From JAJYRX01 sp041655275 (GTDB lineage Bacteria > Pseudomonadota > Gammaproteobacteria > Burkholderiales > Burkholderiaceae_B): a stretch of 19,220 bases of DNA. The stretch spans positions 1 to 19,220 of the forward strand of contig JBBAFU010000024.1 of the NCBI GenBank assembly GCA_041655275.1, written 5' to 3'. The position numbers and the translations under genes are program-made. Position 1 is the first letter of the stretch; each line of letters opens with the position of its first letter. The notes under the pieces are model-generated. The model saw nothing but the letters and a program-made list of their open reading frames with translations. It did no database searches and was not told where the DNA came from. Below are positions 7,561 to 15,023 of this stretch, piece after piece.

Positions 7561-9307
7561 TCATCCACGTAATCGTTTGTGCTGGCCAGCCGACAAATTC
7601 GCCTTGAATGTTTCCCCAATCTAAACCGCCCGGCTTATTCCCGATGTTGAGAAGAAGCTGCGATGTAATAGTAACTCGGAATTCGGCGGCTCTAACCGAT
7701 GATCCTTCCCGCGCAAGCATCATACAGCGAAACAAAGTTGCGCCACTGCCGCCGCCCATCGGAAACCACGACGATGCGAGTTCCGCCGATGTGAGCGTGC
7801 CGGATATTTTGTCATAGCTAATATCTGCCGTTTTACTTACGTAGGGCAGGAACAACGTCACAATGTTGCCGATTTTGGTGAGCTTCAGATTGATAGTTCC
7901 GCCTATTAACCCGCTGTAGGTAAACGGAACGGTAATAGTCGACGATACTGGCGCCGATTCAAGCGCAGTAACCCGGCCGTCAACCGCCGCTAGCGATATG
8001 CCGCCGGCGGTGATATCATTCGTATATGTTTTGTTACCGCCAACGGTTTGATCGCTAACATCATTGATCAATGTCGAAGTTACCGGCAGCATCGATACCG
8101 TTTCCGATGTTGAAATACCCGCCAGCGGCACGCTAATGCTAACGCTTCCGGCGCCGGCGGATTCGCCCGGCCGAACAAATCCGAGCTGACTGCTCGCCCG
8201 CCAAAGCCATAGCTTATCGCCGCTAAACTCGGCAATGCGATTAGTAAGCCCAACGCCGGCGCTATTGTATAGCCGGAGTGTTGATGTACTACTACCGATT
8301 AGCGTTGGCGTTCCCGTTCCCCAATCGTAAGCAGCGGCCTTGACTGTGCCGATGGTGTTGATATTACCGCTATTCGATAGCACAACAGTGTTATAGCCAA
8401 CGCCCGCCTTGCCAAAGCGCAGCGAGCTACTGATCGGATCGAGGTTTATATACCATTGATTAACGCCGCCATCATCCTTGATCGTAATTGCATCTTGGCG
8501 ACCGGATGCGGCTATTGACTGCACCGTTAGCCCGCCCGTAAGCGAACTTCCGGCAGCTACATTAACGCCCAGCTTATTAGTAATGCGAGTATTCGCATTG
8601 TCGATAGTTAGCCGCACGGCCGGCTCGCTAAGAACGGCCGGCAATATTCCGGCATCTGCCGCCACATCGATAAGCCCGCCGGTACGCACTTGAAACTCCG
8701 GCAGCGTTTGATCGGCCTGCGAGTATAACGATATCGAATGATTGCTCATCATCTGCGTTCGCGATAATGTTTTGGTCGTATGCCCGGCCGATAAGTAAGT
8801 AATTGCGCCGTTGAACGATTCGACGGGCGGCGTTCCCCAATCGTTGGGCCAAGCATCGCCCTCGAGCCATAGCTTAGCGCCCGATGCTTTTTGGATATGA
8901 ACGCTAACATCGGCCGCCGGCGTGTAAGAAACTTTGTCGTTGCCGAGCATCGCCGAAATGCCCATAATTGGCCCCATGAAATTTTGCTGCGCTTGCCAAG
9001 TTTTCTGCCCCGGAACGGTTTGCTGGCTCGGCAAGTCGACGAAATTATCGAGCTCGGAAGATAGCTCGGCCGCCGAAACTTTATCGATAAGCTGCAGTTC
9101 GATACTATCTTCGAGCGCACCAACTTCCGATGTGACTGCGGCGCGAGTGGCGACGTCGCCGGGCAGCGTAGCGGCGCCAATGTTTGTAATTTTCTTGCCT
9201 TCCATATCGTAATTGCCGTCGATGTCGAGCTTAAAGCCTACGCCGGGCGGGCCTTGCGTGCCAGCGCCGCCGGCTTGATCGATCCAGCCAAATACTGAAT
9301 ATGACAT
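7550..9307 (-). CDS. Fibre-like receptor-binding protein with phage tail-fibre signatures
   Basis: This 585-residue protein looks like a trimeric attachment fibre. The N-terminus (SYSVFGWIDQAGG) could anchor to the capsid. A short collagen-like GTQGPPG (16-22) follows. Residues 35-58 (MEGKKITNIGAATLPGDVAT) match the KITNlxxPxxxxDAxxkxyV linker of bacteriophage tail fibres. Two QTVxGxKT motifs, also typical of phage fibres, lie at 96-103 and 420-427. The middle (about 230-380) is rich in Gly, Asn, Ser and Thr with alternating hydrophobics, as in fibre shafts. Residues 445-450 (VTALES) suggest a short coiled coil, and 458-585 would be the globular head. It has no signal peptide or membrane segment. 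TATAG sits 5 bases before the ATG and two hairpins follow the stop. Fibre-like is fairly secure; the receptor is unknown. Confidence 0.78.
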   Translation of the reverse strand: MSYSVFGWIDQAGGAGTQGPPGVGFKLDIDGNYDMEGKKITNIGAATLPGDVATRAAVTSEVGALEDSIELQLIDKVSAAELSSELDNFVDLPSQQTVPGQKTWQAQQNFMGPIMGISAMLGNDKVSYTPAADVSVHIQKASGAKLWLEGDAWPNDWGTPPVESFNGAITYLSAGHTTKTLSRTQMMSNHSISLYSQADQTLPEFQVRTGGLIDVAADAGILPAVLSEPAVRLTIDNANTRITNKLGVNVAAGSSLTGGLTVQSIAASGRQDAITIKDDGGVNQWYINLDPISSSLRFGKAGVGYNTVVLSNSGNINTIGTVKAAAYDWGTGTPTLIGSSTSTLRLYNSAGVGLTNRIAEFSGDKLWLWRASSQLGFVRPGESAGAGSVSISVPLAGISTSETVSMLPVTSTLINDVSDQTVGGNKTYTNDITAGGISLAAVDGRVTALESAPVSSTITVPFTYSGLIGGTINLKLTKIGNIVTLFLPYVSKTADISYDKISGTLTSAELASSWFPMGGGSGATLFRCMMLAREGSSVRAAEFRVTITSQLLLNIGNKPGGLDWGNIQGEFVGWPAQTITWMTSS

Positions 9308-9312
9308 TCGGA

Positions 9313-9318
9313 ACTATA
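9313..9318 (-). promoter_or_regulatory. TATAG motif, fibre gene
   Basis: The coding strand reads TATAGT, 5 bases before the fibre ATG at 9307. Confidence 0.45.
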
Positions 9319-9338
9319 ATAACATCGACAAAAAAAAT

Positions 9339-9358
9339 ATCGCCGCACAATCGGCGAT
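9339..9358. terminator. Hairpin after the 110-residue gene
   Basis: ATCGCCG, loop CACAAT, CGGCGAT: a perfect 7-base stem ending at the last base of the stop codon (9358-9360). Seven A bases follow it in the plus-strand direction's upstream side (9331-9337). Confidence 0.45.
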
Positions 9359-9690
9359 TACGAAATTGTCACCTCAACTTTAACCGTTGTTGCCGTCGAT
9401 ACTTCCGCTTCCTCGGCCGATTCATCATCTTCAGCGGCTGCTTTCGCAATGCTCCGCTCGCGAATCAACATCGCCGCCATTGCCCGATACATTTTTTTCA
9501 GCATTGCGGCCTGCGATTTTTCATCATCGGTAGCCAACTCATCGGCAAGAATCTCGTCCATTTCCTGCTCCATTTCCTCAGCGCTAAGCGAATTGGCCGC
9601 CTGCGATTCCAGCAATTGGTCGATACGATCAAGTTGCGGCGATGCAACTAAGTTGGATTGGGAAAGTTTATCGATAATTTCGTCAGCCAT
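9358..9690 (-). CDS. Small acidic helical protein, unknown function
   Basis: I do not recognise this 110-residue protein. It is strongly acidic and predicted helical (for example AEEMEQEMDEILADELATDD). Residues 63-85 form a Met/Ala-rich amphipathic helix, and the C-terminus (VSTATTVKVEVTIS) looks like a beta strand. I chose the ATG at 9690 (MADEIIDK) over the upstream Met at 9726 because GTATATAT lies 6 bases before it and the intervening residues are low-complexity AT-rich translation. It sits just upstream of the fibre gene on the same strand, with a hairpin between them. It could be a fibre chaperone or structural accessory, but that rests on position alone. Confidence 0.68.
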   Translation of the reverse strand: MADEIIDKLSQSNLVASPQLDRIDQLLESQAANSLSAEEMEQEMDEILADELATDDEKSQAAMLKKMYRAMAAMLIRERSIAKAAAEDDESAEEAEVSTATTVKVEVTIS

Positions 9691-9696
9691 TATCAA

Positions 9697-9704
9697 GTAT
9701 ATAT
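9697..9704 (-). promoter_or_regulatory. TATATAC motif, 110-residue gene
   Basis: The coding strand reads ATATATAC, 6 bases before the ATG at 9690. It helps select 9690 over the upstream Met at 9726, which lies on the far side of the motif. Confidence 0.45.
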
Positions 9705-9760
9705 TCAAGCAAACATATATTTTCAATTAATATTAATTTGGGTAATTAATATTCAATCAA

Positions 9761-9768
9761 CTATAGCA
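9761..9768 (+). promoter_or_regulatory. CTATAGC motif, 228-residue gene
   Basis: CTATAGCA directly abuts the ATG at 9769. The 78 bases between the divergent starts at 9690 and 9769 are very AT-rich and probably hold both promoters. Confidence 0.5.
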
Positions 9769-10455
9769 ATGAAACGAGAGTTAAGCTGCCATTGCTGCAG
9801 GCCAGCAGTTCCCGGCGAATTACGCCAACTAGAAGATCTAATCAGTGATCGAGCCGAACAACGAAAATTGATTGCGTGCAAGAATGCTCCAGATGAAATT
9901 ATTTCGGATCATCTGATTCCCAATACGGATCATGTAATCCCCAATCGGCGAATGGTATATGAAATTGACACCAATAATCGAGTTCGCGACGGGGCCGATC
10001 GAAGCGCGGAAATCGCATCAATACTCATTAGGGCCAGCGCTCACTCCGGCGCGCCTCTAGATCGTTTACTGGCATTGTCGATTGTCGAGATGGAAGCTTT
10101 AGCCATGGCCCGGCAAATTGAAAAGCGAAACATAGCGTTGGGCAATAAGGAAAGTTGTTTGCGGTGGTTTGGATTAGTCGGCCCGTATTATATGGATAAC
10201 CCCGAATTCTGCGAAATTGCCAAAGTTGTTAACCAAGTTGCAAAATGCCCATTTTGTCCCGACAATGGAATCCCCGAGCTGAGCGTTAGCTTTGATGAGC
10301 TGATATCAATGCGTCAAAAAATGATGCCGAACAACATCAGCCATTTCTTATCAATGATACCGAACAGCGGCAACCATTTCTTATCAATGATCTGCGCCCG
10401 CGGCAATCAATTTACTGATAAGAAATGGCATGAACTCGAATTATGCCGCTACTAA
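9769..10455 (+). CDS. Cysteine-containing protein with 3' internal repeats, unknown function
   Basis: I do not recognise this 228-residue protein. It begins MKRELSCHCCRP and has a CPFC pair around residue 161, so it may bind zinc through separated cysteine pairs. The middle is helical. The repeats ISDHLIPN/TDHVIPN and ISHFLSMIPN/GNHFLSMICA show local duplication. The open frame begins at 9658, but the first ATG is 9769, directly preceded by CTATAGCA. It lies within a region otherwise coded on the minus strand, is divergent from the 110-residue gene and converges on the 823-residue gene. Its codon use is less C-biased than in the left block, so it may be a later arrival; that is only an impression. 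Confidence 0.68.
   Translation: MKRELSCHCCRPAVPGELRQLEDLISDRAEQRKLIACKNAPDEIISDHLIPNTDHVIPNRRMVYEIDTNNRVRDGADRSAEIASILIRASAHSGAPLDRLLALSIVEMEALAMARQIEKRNIALGNKESCLRWFGLVGPYYMDNPEFCEIAKVVNQVAKCPFCPDNGIPELSVSFDELISMRQKMMPNNISHFLSMIPNSGNHFLSMICARGNQFTDKKWHELELCRY
10374..10428. repeat. Direct and inverted repeats at the end of the 228-residue gene
   Basis: CCATTTCTTATCAATGAT occurs at 10341-10358 and again at 10374-10391. GATAAGAAATGG at 10417-10428 is the exact reverse complement of its first 12 bases, so the transcript can fold into a 12-pair stem just before the stop at 10453. All three copies are translated. Confidence 0.6.
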
Positions 10456-10462
10456 ATTGCGC

Positions 10463-10476
10463 AGCGAGCATCAAGC
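10463..10476. repeat. 14-base sequence shared with the fibre 3' end
   Basis: AGCGAGCATCAAGC here is identical to 7535-7548. Both copies sit at the 3' end of a minus-strand gene and form one arm of a hairpin. Confidence 0.45.
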
Positions 10477-10485
10477 TTTGCTTGA
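10471..10485. terminator. Hairpin between convergent genes
   Basis: TCAAGC, loop TTT, GCTTGA. It covers the stop and last codons of the 823-residue gene and lies 15 bases after the stop of the 228-residue gene, so it could serve both. Confidence 0.35.
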
Positions 10486-12942
10486 AATCCACTTGAATAA
10501 TTTTTTGTGCAATTTGCGATCCATAACTCCGGCCTCGCCCAGCCGATCGATAATTTTCAATGCCTCGCCGATAAGCTCGTGGCTATTATTGCCGGCGCTA
10601 ATGATTCCCATTACGACATCGAGCCGGTCGGATAGCGGGCCAACTAGCTTGCTCAGCGTATCGCCGGCGCCGCCACTGCGAAGTCCGAATTGCGCCATTT
10701 GCTCGGGCGTTACGACGGCCGGAATGTATCGGGGATCGCCCGGCGTATTCTCGGGGCCCATGTTGCGGATCTGGCCGAATTGGGGCGCTGGCCGGCCGCC
10801 CATCATTGGCGTATATCCGCCGTCAAGCAATATCGCTGGATCTTGATGCACAGCGATGATATGTTGGTATTTGCTATTGCGCGGCTCGGGCGGCAGTCGG
10901 CCAAGATCGACCAATTTTTTGAATTGCTTTTTAGCTTTGGGATCGTAGCCGCGACCTTTGTAATATTTTTTGGTCAGCAAATGGCGGAGATCGTCGACGA
11001 CTTTGGGCGGCAGTGTTTTCGAAATCAATTTCTTGCCGTCGCCGTTGTACACCGAAAGTTTTGGGGGATGGCGATTAAGCTTCCGCATGTTGATATGAAT
11101 ATCGCCGAATGGCGCCCAGCCGAGACTATTAACCGGGCCGATCTTATACGCATTGCTGGCATGGCTTGGGCCGGCTTTGTGGGGCGGCTTTGGCGGTTTG
11201 GGGCGGCGAACGCCGCTGCCGCTTGGCCGGTTTCGTCGTCGCGGAGTTGCGCCCTGGAATGAAACAATGTCGCCGATAACGTTTTTGATATCGGCATTAT
11301 TAGCAGCTGCCCATGCGGTTGGCCCTTTGTCGAGAAAATCTTGAAATGCGGGGTCGGCATCCGATGTTGAGCTGGTTAGCCGAGCAATTTCCGGACCGAT
11401 CTTAGCGGAGATGATTTTCGTTTTCTTTCCGGTAGCGATAACGCCGCCTTGGCGGAGAATATCAAAATATGCCATCGCATCTTGGGCGGTGATCTTATCA
11501 TCGTCGGCGGTAGTAATATCATCGTCTGCTTTTCCGATTAGAATTGCAAGCCCCGGCGTTGCCTTCAATGATGTAACGATATCGGGGCCAGCTACGCGGA
11601 ATAGCCATATATTTTGCATTTTCCTTGGCTCGATCACCGCCCGGCCAAGTGCACCGGTAAGCGGATTGAAATCGAGATCATCATTGCGCGGCGTTTGGCT
11701 ATTGATTCCGCTAGTAAATTCCTTGAATGCTTCGCCCCTCACGGCAGTGAAATCGGCGGGATCCCATTTCGTGTAATCCGTATCGGCGGTTGGCAGCAAT
11801 CCGAAAGATGGCTGGCTTACCGGCGGCTGCGGTGCCGGATGCGAAACTGTGCCGGTTTCGACTAATGTTTGATACGGGATTCCGTACGCTTGGCCGAATG
11901 CAGTTGGACCAATTCGTTTCAATTCATCTTCCCTTCGCTTGATGGCGGTTTTCGATGGTTCGTTGGGGTTACCGACAGCTTGCATTTCTTGGCGCAAAGT
12001 TTGCTTGGCGACGTTGTTAATTTTCGTGCCGAGAACGGCGAATGCTTCCTTAACTTTTGTTCCGGTCATACCCGTGGAGCCGGATAATCGGAGAATATCG
12101 AGATATATCATCGCATCGCTAGGCGTTGTTACGGGATGTAGTTTGAAGCTGCCCGATGATGCGGTGAGAAAATGTGCAAGTCCAGGTGTCGCATCAAATC
12201 GATATTCGTTTTCGCCCTTCGTGACAACGAATTGGAAACCGGTATTGTCGGGGGTCGGCGCAGTAGCAACTACCGCATCGCCAAAATCGGGATCATTGGG
12301 AAATAGATCGTATACGGGATTGCGATTGGTTTTGCGATTGATTTGTTTAGCGATAGTATCGTAAGCATCTTTGTATTGCGGCGTAAAATTTGTTGGATCG
12401 GGGGCGAGTAGGATCGATTTGGGCGGCGGCGGTTGTGCGCGGGGTGCTGGTGCCGGCTGCGTATTCGATTGAATAACTTTTAGGGATTCGTTGATAATGC
12501 CTTGGGCAGCAAGATTCGATGCGAATCCGGCCTTCAACAAATCGCGCTGATCGCCGGTCATGTTTAGCAACTGCTGGGTAAGTTCTTCAGTGCTTTGGGC
12601 AATGGTATTTGTATTTTTGATTTCGGCGACGGCTTTGGCAATTTCGGCGACGGTCGCATTGCTCGCATTATTGATCGTTTGCTTTAGCTTTTTGCGTTGG
12701 GCTTTCATCGCCGCAGTAAGGGCGGTCGTTTGCTCGGCGGTTGTAAGCGCTTGCTGCTCAGTTTGCTTGGCGATAGCTTCGGTAGTCGGCTGATGAAATT
12801 TTCGCATTTCTTCGAGATATCCGATGTCGCCGGTTTTTTGAGCTTTAACTTGCTCGAAAATCGCTTGCCGGCCCTGGGCAATCTGCCGGAGCACGTCCTG
12901 CATCTGCTCGGGCGAATTTATTTGTCTCCACTGATCGGACAT
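10471..12942 (-). CDS. Large structural-type protein with two tandem homologous domains
   Basis: This 823-residue protein is probably a virion component, but I cannot name its function. Residues 1-160 are Gln/Ala/Lys-rich and helical, probably coiled coil, followed by a proline-rich linker (162-176). Two related domains follow, about 181-362 and 391-562. Both contain ATPGL (251, 461), DAM-x-Y-x-DILR (276-285, 488-497) and GPTA (345, 540). A basic Pro/Gly/Arg linker (567-592) leads to residues 610-690 (FGDIHINMRKL, then KLSVYNGDGKKLISKTLPPK). These resemble a domain common in Polinton-encoded proteins, beginning FG-x-x-x-IH-x-x-KL. The C-terminus (744-823) is helical. GGCTATATA abuts the ATG. 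Its partner across the divergent 83-base promoter region is the PLA2-like gene, which suggests coordinated late expression. Confidence 0.8.
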   Translation of the reverse strand: MSDQWRQINSPEQMQDVLRQIAQGRQAIFEQVKAQKTGDIGYLEEMRKFHQPTTEAIAKQTEQQALTTAEQTTALTAAMKAQRKKLKQTINNASNATVAEIAKAVAEIKNTNTIAQSTEELTQQLLNMTGDQRDLLKAGFASNLAAQGIINESLKVIQSNTQPAPAPRAQPPPPKSILLAPDPTNFTPQYKDAYDTIAKQINRKTNRNPVYDLFPNDPDFGDAVVATAPTPDNTGFQFVVTKGENEYRFDATPGLAHFLTASSGSFKLHPVTTPSDAMIYLDILRLSGSTGMTGTKVKEAFAVLGTKINNVAKQTLRQEMQAVGNPNEPSKTAIKRREDELKRIGPTAFGQAYGIPYQTLVETGTVSHPAPQPPVSQPSFGLLPTADTDYTKWDPADFTAVRGEAFKEFTSGINSQTPRNDDLDFNPLTGALGRAVIEPRKMQNIWLFRVAGPDIVTSLKATPGLAILIGKADDDITTADDDKITAQDAMAYFDILRQGGVIATGKKTKIISAKIGPEIARLTSSTSDADPAFQDFLDKGPTAWAAANNADIKNVIGDIVSFQGATPRRRNRPSGSGVRRPKPPKPPHKAGPSHASNAYKIGPVNSLGWAPFGDIHINMRKLNRHPPKLSVYNGDGKKLISKTLPPKVVDDLRHLLTKKYYKGRGYDPKAKKQFKKLVDLGRLPPEPRNSKYQHIIAVHQDPAILLDGGYTPMMGGRPAPQFGQIRNMGPENTPGDPRYIPAVVTPEQMAQFGLRSGGAGDTLSKLVGPLSDRLDVVMGIISAGNNSHELIGEALKIIDRLGEAGVMDRKLHKKLFKWISSKA

Positions 12943-12951
12943 TATATAGCC
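12943..12951 (-). promoter_or_regulatory. GGCTATATA motif, 823-residue gene
   Basis: On the coding strand GGCTATATA directly precedes the ATG at 12942. On the plus strand the same bases read TATATAGCC, so the element is partly symmetrical. Confidence 0.45.
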
Positions 12952-12990
12952 GCTGCGAGAAAATTATTCTGTAATTAATTTAACGTTTTG

Positions 12991-13000
12991 TATATTATAG
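12991..13000 (+). promoter_or_regulatory. TATATTATAG motif, PLA2-like gene
   Basis: TATATTATAG ends 25 bases before the ATG at 13026, in the AT-rich 83-base divergent region shared with the 823-residue gene. Confidence 0.45.
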
Positions 13001-13025
13001 ATATTAATATTTGTTAGTAGCAAGA

Positions 13026-13691
13026 ATGGCAGATACTGATAATATCGATTCGTCGGGCGTTGTCGAGCATGCGCCTATGATCAACTGTTTCGGCAAAAAC
13101 TGCCGCCTCAAGACGGAGAACGTTGATGTCGAAGATTATGTGATGAAAAATGGCGGGATTGGCCGGCGGGCTAGATGCGCTGTCTGCGGCGGGAAAAAGC
13201 ATGTAATCGTTCGCGGGCCGAAAACCGGGCGGGCCGGCGCTCGCGGGCTTGCGAAGTTGGCTGCAAAGCAAGCGACTGTTGACGGCGACGGCGTTTTCAA
13301 TACAATGTTGAATAAATTGCCGATGCCGGAAATGCATATGGTCGACATGTCGCGGGGATGGCCGCGCAAACATTCGTTCACGGGACCGTATACGAAATTG
13401 CACAAGCGATTGGACGAAAATGATCAGCCATTGCCGCATAGCAAGCCGATTAATCGCGTTGATCAGTCGGCCTACCATCATGATTTAGCTTATCGCGATC
13501 ATTCCGATACTGCTAGTCGACATGTCGCCGACCGGAAAATGTTGGCGGATATGGATGCAATTATTGCCGATCCGAGCACGGGATTTCACGAGCGGGCGCA
13601 GGCGCGAACGGTGAAGGGATTGATCGGCTCGAAAGTTCGCTTCGGTATGGGCGGAGCAAAACCCGCCGTCAAGAAACGGGCAAAAAAATAA
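13026..13691 (+). CDS. Zinc-ribbon plus phospholipase-A2-like protein of Polinton/adintovirus type
   Basis: This 221-residue protein has a zinc ribbon at residues 21-61 (C21, C26, then CAVC at 51-54) and a PLA2-like domain at 115-205. The PLA2 part carries HSFTGPYTKLHKRL, KPINRVDQSAY, the catalytic-type HD-x-x-Y (H152, D153, Y156) and a C-terminal KGLIGSKVRFG. This layout matches Maverick and adintovirus proteins compared with the parvovirus VP1 phospholipase, which breaches endosomal membranes during entry. The C-terminus is basic. Two things are odd: the Ca-loop GPG is GPY here, and the first zinc pair is CX4C rather than CX2C. The frame opens at 13011 on TTG; the first ATG is 13026, after an AT-rich TATATTATAG. 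The gene stands alone on the plus strand within the minus-strand capsid block. Confidence 0.9.
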   Translation: MADTDNIDSSGVVEHAPMINCFGKNCRLKTENVDVEDYVMKNGGIGRRARCAVCGGKKHVIVRGPKTGRAGARGLAKLAAKQATVDGDGVFNTMLNKLPMPEMHMVDMSRGWPRKHSFTGPYTKLHKRLDENDQPLPHSKPINRVDQSAYHHDLAYRDHSDTASRHVADRKMLADMDAIIADPSTGFHERAQARTVKGLIGSKVRFGMGGAKPAVKKRAKK

Positions 13692-13711
13692 GCCCAGCGG
13701 CCGGCAACCGA

Positions 13712-14551
13712 TTATTTTTTGTCCGGCGGCGGCGATACTAGCGATTCGTGGATGTGATCGAAATCCATTCGCAAATGTAGCGGCAGATATTGCGTTTTCT
13801 TATCGATGAGCATGAAATGCATTCCCTGTTCGCCCGTTTTTTGATAGTGATCGGAATTTGCTTGATTGACGGAACGTACAATTTGCATGAATTGATCTTT
13901 GTCGACTCGGCTGGCGTGGGTTTTGTGCATTTCGGTTTGCTCGCGTTTGTTATCGATTTTGATGAAAGCGATGTAATTTGCATTCTTGCGGATGTTATCG
14001 GGGATATCGGCGTAGTTTTGCGATAAGTAAACGATGGAGACGTTATTCTTACGGCCGTATGTGTATAACTGCTCAACCGGATTGTGGGCTTTTTTGCTGT
14101 CGGTAATCATATCGTCGATGATTACGAAATGTTGGAAGTTTTTGTCAAAATCGGTGGGATCGGGAATATCAGCCATGGAATTGGCCGTAGTAAGGATTTT
14201 GTATTTGTCGGCGATATGCTCGAGGCTATGACCTTTCGCGAATGCTTCTTTTTTTGCATCGTCGATAAGTTCCTTCTCGAGCTTGCGGAAACGATCGGTT
14301 AATTCCTTGTATAGCGGCTCGTCCAAATTCTTGGCGTAGATATAAAGCTTGTCGAAATCGACTAAACGGTTGATTAAATGCATGACGATATTCGTTTTAC
14401 CGGCACCGGTCGGGCCGGCGATAATCATTTGGAATGGATGTAGCGGGGCTAGGGGATGCTTCTGGCGATGCTTCGGCACATATTTTTTGGGCAATTGCTT
14501 ATAGTAGTTAACGATTCCGATACCAGTTTTTTGCGACATTATGCTATACAT
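13712..14551 (-). CDS. FtsK/HerA-type genome-packaging ATPase (A32-like)
   Basis: This protein (279 residues from the first ATG) would pump viral DNA into the capsid. It has Walker A GPTGAGKT (46-53), Walker B HFVIIDDM (141-148) and a downstream block LSQNYADIPDNIRKNANY (176-193) typical of the A32-like packaging ATPases of Polintons, virophages and nucleocytoplasmic large DNA viruses. The first ATG overlaps the protease stop by 8 bases. A second ATG at 14539 lies 3 bases after TATAGC and avoids the overlap, so I think 14539 (275 residues) is the more likely start. The gene converges on the PLA2-like gene, leaving only 20 bases between their stops. The assignment is secure. Confidence 0.94.
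   Translation of the reverse strand: MYSIMSQKTGIGIVNYYKQLPKKYVPKHRQKHPLAPLHPFQMIIAGPTGAGKTNIVMHLINRLVDFDKLYIYAKNLDEPLYKELTDRFRKLEKELIDDAKKEAFAKGHSLEHIADKYKILTTANSMADIPDPTDFDKNFQHFVIIDDMITDSKKAHNPVEQLYTYGRKNNVSIVYLSQNYADIPDNIRKNANYIAFIKIDNKREQTEMHKTHASRVDKDQFMQIVRSVNQANSDHYQKTGEQGMHFMLIDKKTQYLPLHLRMDFDHIHESLVSPPPDKK
14543..14548 (-). promoter_or_regulatory. TATAGC motif, packaging ATPase
   Basis: TATAGC on the coding strand overlaps the protease stop codon. It lies 3 bases before the ATG at 14539 but falls inside the reading frame if translation starts at 14551. This favours 14539 as the start. Confidence 0.45.
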
Positions 14552-15023
14552 TGGTCGAGAAATAATTCGATACCATTTGCTCGTTTTGTTGCGATGGTTT
14601 TTGGGTTAGGCTGTAAACTACTTGATGCGGCGATTTGCCCTTGGCGCGTTCGGCAATGTAATAAGCGCAGAAATATCCGCAGTAATCGGATTTGGTTTGC
14701 TGCAGCTGGGCATCTTGGAATAGCGGCTTGCGTTTGTGGCGGCGAAAAAGTTCGAGCGCTTCGAGCGGCGGCGGCATTCCATAGCTGTCAAAATATTCGA
14801 TAAATGTTTGCTTCGGATCGTTAACTATGGCGACCCAATGCGTGCCCGTGCCCTGGGAATCATCGAGATTGATAATCGCGCTCGACATCTTCGATTTCGG
14901 GAATTTAATTTGATGGGCTTTGTCGCGCATAAATGTTCCTTGATAAGACGGAATATCGGCGAGCAGTTGGTCGAGATCAAAATTCGATAGATTGCCGGGC
15001 GGCTTGGTCGCTCCACCTAAGCT
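14544..15023 (-). CDS. Adenain-like cysteine protease, apparently expressed by -1 frameshift from the upstream gene
   Basis: This is the maturation protease of the adenovirus (C5/Ulp1-like) family. Numbered from the only ATG (14930), it has H31 (GTHWVAIVND), D48 (YFDSYG), Q77/Q78 and C84 (SDYCGYFCAYY). Family members have an N-terminal helix before the RD block; here the matching sequence (LSNFDLDQLLADIPSYQGTF) lies upstream of ATG 14930. That frame stays open back to a TAA at 15048-15050 with no ATG. The coordinates given start at the AGC codon where a -1 slip from the upstream gene would enter, giving 159 residues. No TATAG-like motif precedes the ATG. The gene ends inside the promoter motif of the ATPase. 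Alternatives are non-AUG initiation, splicing, or one missing base in the nine-A run. The protease identity is secure; the expression route is inferred. Confidence 0.88.
   Translation of the reverse strand, partial: SLGGATKPPGNLSNFDLDQLLADIPSYQGTFMRDKAHQIKFPKSKMSSAIINLDDSQGTGTHWVAIVNDPKQTFIEYFDSYGMPPPLEALELFRRHKRKPLFQDAQLQQTKSDYCGYFCAYYIAERAKGKSPHQVVYSLTQKPSQQNEQMVSNYFSTNV

Noticed and set aside
9658..9768. Upstream extension of the 228-residue gene
   Set aside because: It opens on TTG, overlaps the divergent gene and passes through the AT-rich promoter region.
10690..11262. Plus-strand 190-codon frame within the 823-residue gene
   Set aside because: It lies opposite the conserved C-terminal region of the minus-strand protein, with no motif and no promoter-like signal.
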